Source: Nitrospiraceae bacterium (GTDB lineage Bacteria; Nitrospirota; Nitrospiria; Nitrospirales; Nitrospiraceae). Taken from it: a stretch of 10,316 nucleotides of DNA. Positions 7,746 to 10,316 of this stretch are shown here, piece after piece. The translations under genes were made by a program, and so were the position numbers. The DNA lies in NCBI GenBank assembly GCA_005800255.1, contig SYGW01000059.1:1-10316 (forward strand), read 5' to 3'. The notes under the pieces are model-generated. The model was not told the DNA's origin. It searched no databases and saw only the letters and a list, made by a program, of their open reading frames with translations. Position 1 is the stretch's first letter, and each line of letters starts with the position of its first letter.

Positions 7746-8384
7746 TTATGCCCCCTCACGTGCCACTCCTTGCTTCTCGGTAAACAGCTTGCGGGCGAAT
7801 TCCAAGTCGGCCGGCTGATTCACATTGAGGAAGCTGAGCAGTTGCGGGTCTGCTTCTCCTATGTCCGCTTCTGAAAGGATCTTCACGGAGAGATCAGAAA
7901 CCGAAACTAGGTCCTGTACCCTCAGATTGTTAGCATGGAGCATCCGCTCCAAATGCGGCAGGCAGGCTTTGGAGTAAATCGCGTGCATGGGCTGGAGCCC
8001 GTTCGCCAGACAGACCATCACCACATCGGCGTCCCGCCCCAGATCGGCCATGCGGCGGATCACCGCATCCGCCAGGAAGGGCATATCACAGGCCGCCGCG
8101 AATAGGCGCGGATGGCGCGCACGAGAGAGTCCGCTATAGAGCCCCCCCATCGTCGCACAATCCGGGATTAAATCGGTCACGACCCTGGCGCGCAAACTCT
8201 TCAACTCGGGCAAGGGTTCGGCCACAGACACCATCACCTCGTCGAACAGACCTTCCAGCACGGTCAGGGACCGCTCCAGCAAGGTTCGCCCCCCGAGCTC
8301 AAGAAACCGCTTATCGCGCCCCATCCTGCGGCTCTTGCCCCCGGCCAGCAACAAACCGGTCATCTGCCCTATTGTAGAACTCAT
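7746..8384 (-). CDS. mobA: Molybdenum cofactor guanylyltransferase MobA
   Basis: This cytoplasmic enzyme joins GMP from GTP to molybdopterin to make the MGD form of the molybdenum cofactor. Numbered from ATG 8384 (212 residues), the nucleotidyltransferase signature LLLAGGKSRRMGRDK lies at 11-25. CDMPF, with its metal-binding Asp, lies at 99-103, followed by QPMHAIY (131-137) and the terminal NVNQPADL motif (187-194). The loop usually read as GPLGG is ATMGG here, and such variation occurs in the wider family. The frame stays open to an ATG at 8432, but that codon lies in the loop of the terminator hairpin of the upstream gene, so it is rejected. ATG 8363 (starting MTGLLLAGG) is the other realistic start and may suit a leaderless message. 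Neither has a strong Shine-Dalgarno sequence. The gene sits between an NxrC-like gene and a GT9 gene. MGD would serve a nitrite oxidoreductase catalytic subunit. Confidence 0.92.
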   Translation of the reverse strand: MSSTIGQMTGLLLAGGKSRRMGRDKRFLELGGRTLLERSLTVLEGLFDEVMVSVAEPLPELKSLRARVVTDLIPDCATMGGLYSGLSRARHPRLFAAACDMPFLADAVIRRMADLGRDADVVMVCLANGLQPMHAIYSKACLPHLERMLHANNLRVQDLVSVSDLSVKILSEADIGEADPQLLSFLNVNQPADLEFARKLFTEKQGVAREGA

Positions 8385-8410
8385 GCCTGTAAACACATCG
8401 ACCGCTGCAG

Positions 8411-8444
8411 AAAAAAAAAGGGGGTGGGCCATCCCACCCCCTTT
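8411..8444 (-). terminator. Intrinsic terminator of the NxrC-like gene
   Basis: On the minus strand a perfect 9-bp GC-rich stem, GGGGGTGGG (8433-8441) against CCCACCCCC (8420-8428), closes a 4-nt loop. It is extended by three A-T pairs and followed by nine consecutive T residues (8411-8419). It begins about 25 nt after the stop codon of the NxrC-like gene. It should end that transcript just before mobA and excludes the upstream mobA start at 8432. Run in the plus direction there is no matching T-rich tail beyond TTT, so it acts mainly on minus-strand transcription. Confidence 0.93.
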
Positions 8445-8468
8445 CCAAGGCTTGTCTTCCCTTACGGG

Positions 8469-10241
8469 CTAGACTTTACCCTTTTTCTTATTGGCCCGAC
8501 GAGTCAACACCCACCCTTCCAGGATCACGAACCCGATCGCGATCAGGGTCGGATAGATGTAGGTCTCCCTGGGAATGGGCGGCTCCAGAACCGTATAGTA
8601 GAAGGCGGAGACGGCCATCTTTCGACCGGCATCCCCATTGTGCCCATCCCACGCGAAGAACACCGTCGGGATGTACTTGCCCATCTCGAAGTAGGTGTCC
8701 TCGTCATAGTCTTCCTTGATGGGCCGGCTGACCATCAAGGTCCAGCGGCCGTCCTTCCACTCCTGCTTCAAGACCTTGAGCTTCTCGGTGTAATCGTCAC
8801 GATCCTGGAAGTCCTGGTCCCACCCGGTTCCCGTAAACGCCTTGATGGTCCCGTTGGCTTCCCACTTCACGATGTCCACCGGATACTTCTGGTCGCCCCA
8901 GAGGTAGCGCGGCTTGATCGGGGCCGGCAGCTCCTGCCACTTGACCGGGAACTGGAACGCGAAGGCATCATTGTAGACCGAGTACTTGCTCTGCTGGGCG
9001 GCAATCGAATCGCCCTCGCCGGTCTTCGGCGCCTGTTCCTTGACCCCGTAGCTCTCCACGTTCACTTCGGTAGGCTGCCACGGCAGCTTCCCTTCGGCCA
9101 CGCTCTTGGATCGGTCGTCCCATTGGAACAGGAACACGATATTTTTATCGTTGTACAGAGACTTGACCCAAACGTCGTCGATCCGGTTGACGAAGTTCCG
9201 CGGCTTGTGAGTGATCTGCCCGCCGAACAACACGATCCGACGCTCACGCTTCTGCCACATCTCGTTCTCCGGATCGTCGGAGATCTCCCCTTCCACCACC
9301 GGGCCGGACCGGATCACGAAGTTCACCTTCGGCTTGTCGGTGAGCGGATCGATCGGCAGCGGATTCCCTTCAGGGTCCCGCTCGCAGAGCGAGTTCACGA
9401 AGTTGGCGATGTGCCACCGCTCTTCGACCGTCGTGTTGTCCGCGAAGGACGGCATCGGCGTGCCGCTCACCCCCGTGGAGAACGTCCGGAAGATGTTCTT
9501 GACGTTATACGGATCCTGGCGGCTCCCGCGGAAGTTCCAGCACTTATGCCAGTTGGCCGGTTGAATCGGGAATCCCCAGTCATCCTTCAGGTTGAACGCG
9601 TTGCCATCGCCACGCCCGGTAACCCCGTGGCATTCGATGCATTTCTTGTCCACGATCAACTGGGCGCCCGTTTCCAAGCTTTCCTTGCTGACGGGGATCG
9701 GCTTGAGCTCGTCCAGCTTCAGCACCGTCTGGGTTTCCGTCGCTTTGTCGTCGAACTTACGATCCTTGATGAGCTGAGTCGTCACAAACGACAAGACCTG
9801 CAACCGCTGTTCTTCGGTCAGAATACCTTCCCAGGATGGCATGGCCGATCCAGGGAGGCCGTGCGTCACGGTCGCGAACAAGTCGTTTTCCGCCTCGACC
9901 GCTTTCTTGGCATCGAACAACGGCAACTCGCCGCTGGCGGTCCGCCGGATCTTGAACGTCCCTTGGTTGAAGTTGCGCGGACGGGGCCAGAGTCGGTCGG
10001 CGGCAGGACCATCACCCGCTCCGTCCATCCCGTGGCACCAGACGCACTTCGTAAAATAGACTCGCTTGCCGGCTTCGATCATTTCCGCGGATGGGAGCGG
10101 CGCCAGATCGCCCTTCTTGAAGCCATCGGGGAGGCCGCCTCCTTCTTGCGCGAAGATCGAAACCCCTGCGCTGCCGGAGACCATCGTGATCCCCAGTGCC
10201 GCAATCGCGATTAAGAGCACCTTACTCGTCACATGCCTCAT
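8469..10241 (-). CDS. nxrC: Exported dihaem cytochrome c with type II DMSO reductase gamma-like domain; nitrite oxidoreductase gamma (NxrC)-like
   Basis: This is a 590-residue protein with an N-terminal export signal (basic residues 1-7, hydrophobic core about 8-22, possible cleavage near Ala25 or Ala31). Two class I cytochrome c domains follow: CVWCH at 66-70 with likely distal Met134 (GSAMPSW), and CIECH at 201-205 with likely distal Met263 (GTPMPSF). Residues about 305-552 resemble the haem b-binding gamma subunits of ethylbenzene dehydrogenase and related type II DMSO reductase-family enzymes. A C-terminal helix (about 561-579) precedes a basic tail, predicting a periplasmic protein anchored in the inner membrane. 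In nitrite oxidoreductases the gamma subunit passes electrons from the alpha-beta pair to cytochrome c, and this layout fits such a role; that is an inference. No nxrA or nxrB is in the window. CCCCTT (10249-10254, AAGGGG on the coding strand) lies 7 nt before the ATG. The gene has its own terminator. A related chlorate, selenate or hydrocarbon dehydrogenase gamma subunit is the alternative. Confidence 0.75.
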   Translation of the reverse strand: MRHVTSKVLLIAIAALGITMVSGSAGVSIFAQEGGGLPDGFKKGDLAPLPSAEMIEAGKRVYFTKCVWCHGMDGAGDGPAADRLWPRPRNFNQGTFKIRRTASGELPLFDAKKAVEAENDLFATVTHGLPGSAMPSWEGILTEEQRLQVLSFVTTQLIKDRKFDDKATETQTVLKLDELKPIPVSKESLETGAQLIVDKKCIECHGVTGRGDGNAFNLKDDWGFPIQPANWHKCWNFRGSRQDPYNVKNIFRTFSTGVSGTPMPSFADNTTVEERWHIANFVNSLCERDPEGNPLPIDPLTDKPKVNFVIRSGPVVEGEISDDPENEMWQKRERRIVLFGGQITHKPRNFVNRIDDVWVKSLYNDKNIVFLFQWDDRSKSVAEGKLPWQPTEVNVESYGVKEQAPKTGEGDSIAAQQSKYSVYNDAFAFQFPVKWQELPAPIKPRYLWGDQKYPVDIVKWEANGTIKAFTGTGWDQDFQDRDDYTEKLKVLKQEWKDGRWTLMVSRPIKEDYDEDTYFEMGKYIPTVFFAWDGHNGDAGRKMAVSAFYYTVLEPPIPRETYIYPTLIAIGFVILEGWVLTRRANKKKGKV

Positions 10242-10269
10242 AGCTATACCCCTTCACCGAAATGATGTG

Positions 10270-10283
10270 TGGGATTAATCCCA
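10270..10283. promoter_or_regulatory. Perfect 14-bp palindrome upstream of the NxrC-like gene, possible operator
   Basis: TGGGATTAATCCCA is identical on both strands. It lies 28 bp before the ATG of the NxrC-like gene, in its only visible upstream region. A possible -10 box, TATTAT on the minus strand (10293-10298, 5 of 6 to consensus), sits just upstream of it. A transcript starting there would begin beside the palindrome. That position would suit a dimeric regulator or an RNA hairpin. The -35 region cannot be assessed because TGGCAC lies too close and the window ends. Confidence 0.4.
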
Positions 10284-10316
10284 AGTTCTCGGATAATAGC
10301 CGGTGTGCCAGTATTC

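Noticed and set aside
8424..10214. A 596-codon open frame on the plus strand opposite the NxrC-like gene
   Set aside because: The translation is rich in Arg, His, Leu and Pro with no recognisable domain, while the minus strand has haem motifs, a signal peptide and a ribosome binding site. It is a by-product of GC-rich coding DNA.
10300..10314. Possible sigma54 promoter (TGGCAC) upstream of the NxrC-like gene
   Set aside because: The -24 like TGGCAC has no GC element at the required spacing on the downstream side, so it does not fit the sigma54 pattern.

Overview
The window reads as ordinary chromosomal DNA of a GC-rich Gram-negative bacterium. It most likely comes from a Nitrospira-type nitrite oxidiser. 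That assignment is an inference from one gene at the right-hand end (8469-10241). It encodes an exported protein with two c-type haem sites followed by a domain resembling the haem b (gamma) subunits of type II DMSO reductase-family enzymes, the layout expected of a nitrite oxidoreductase gamma-like (NxrC-like) subunit. The rest is housekeeping and fits many phyla. All nine genes lie on the minus strand, so transcription runs from high to low coordinates. No RNA gene, mobile element, CRISPR array or phage gene was seen.

Right end (8411-10316): a short upstream region with a 14-bp perfect palindrome and a possible -10 box, then the NxrC-like gene, closed by a strong hairpin plus nine-T intrinsic terminator at 8411-8444.

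Middle (6640-8410): mobA, for the guanylyltransferase that makes molybdenum-MGD cofactor, starts directly behind the terminator. It is followed, with overlap or near-abutment, by a family 9 glycosyltransferase of the LPS heptosyltransferase type. The mobA neighbour fits the NxrC-like gene because nitrite oxidoreductase catalytic subunits carry Mo-bis-MGD. The terminator nevertheless argues that the two are separate transcripts.

Centre and left (719-6639): a compact cluster argS - tgt - yajC - secD - secF. Gaps are 15, -4, 44 and 31 bp. The tgt-yajC-secD-secF order is a widely conserved bacterial arrangement, combining queuosine tRNA modification with the ancillary SecDF-YajC part of the protein translocase.

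Left edge (1-718): an 84-bp gap holding a good sigma70-like promoter candidate, then the first 211 codons of a membrane sensor with a periplasmic Cache-type domain. Its output domain lies beyond the window.

No convincing new biological system was found. The points most worth checking are the domain layout and partners of the NxrC-like protein, the palindrome upstream of it, the terminator that fixes the mobA start, and the promoter with an overlapping inverted repeat in front of the sensor gene.
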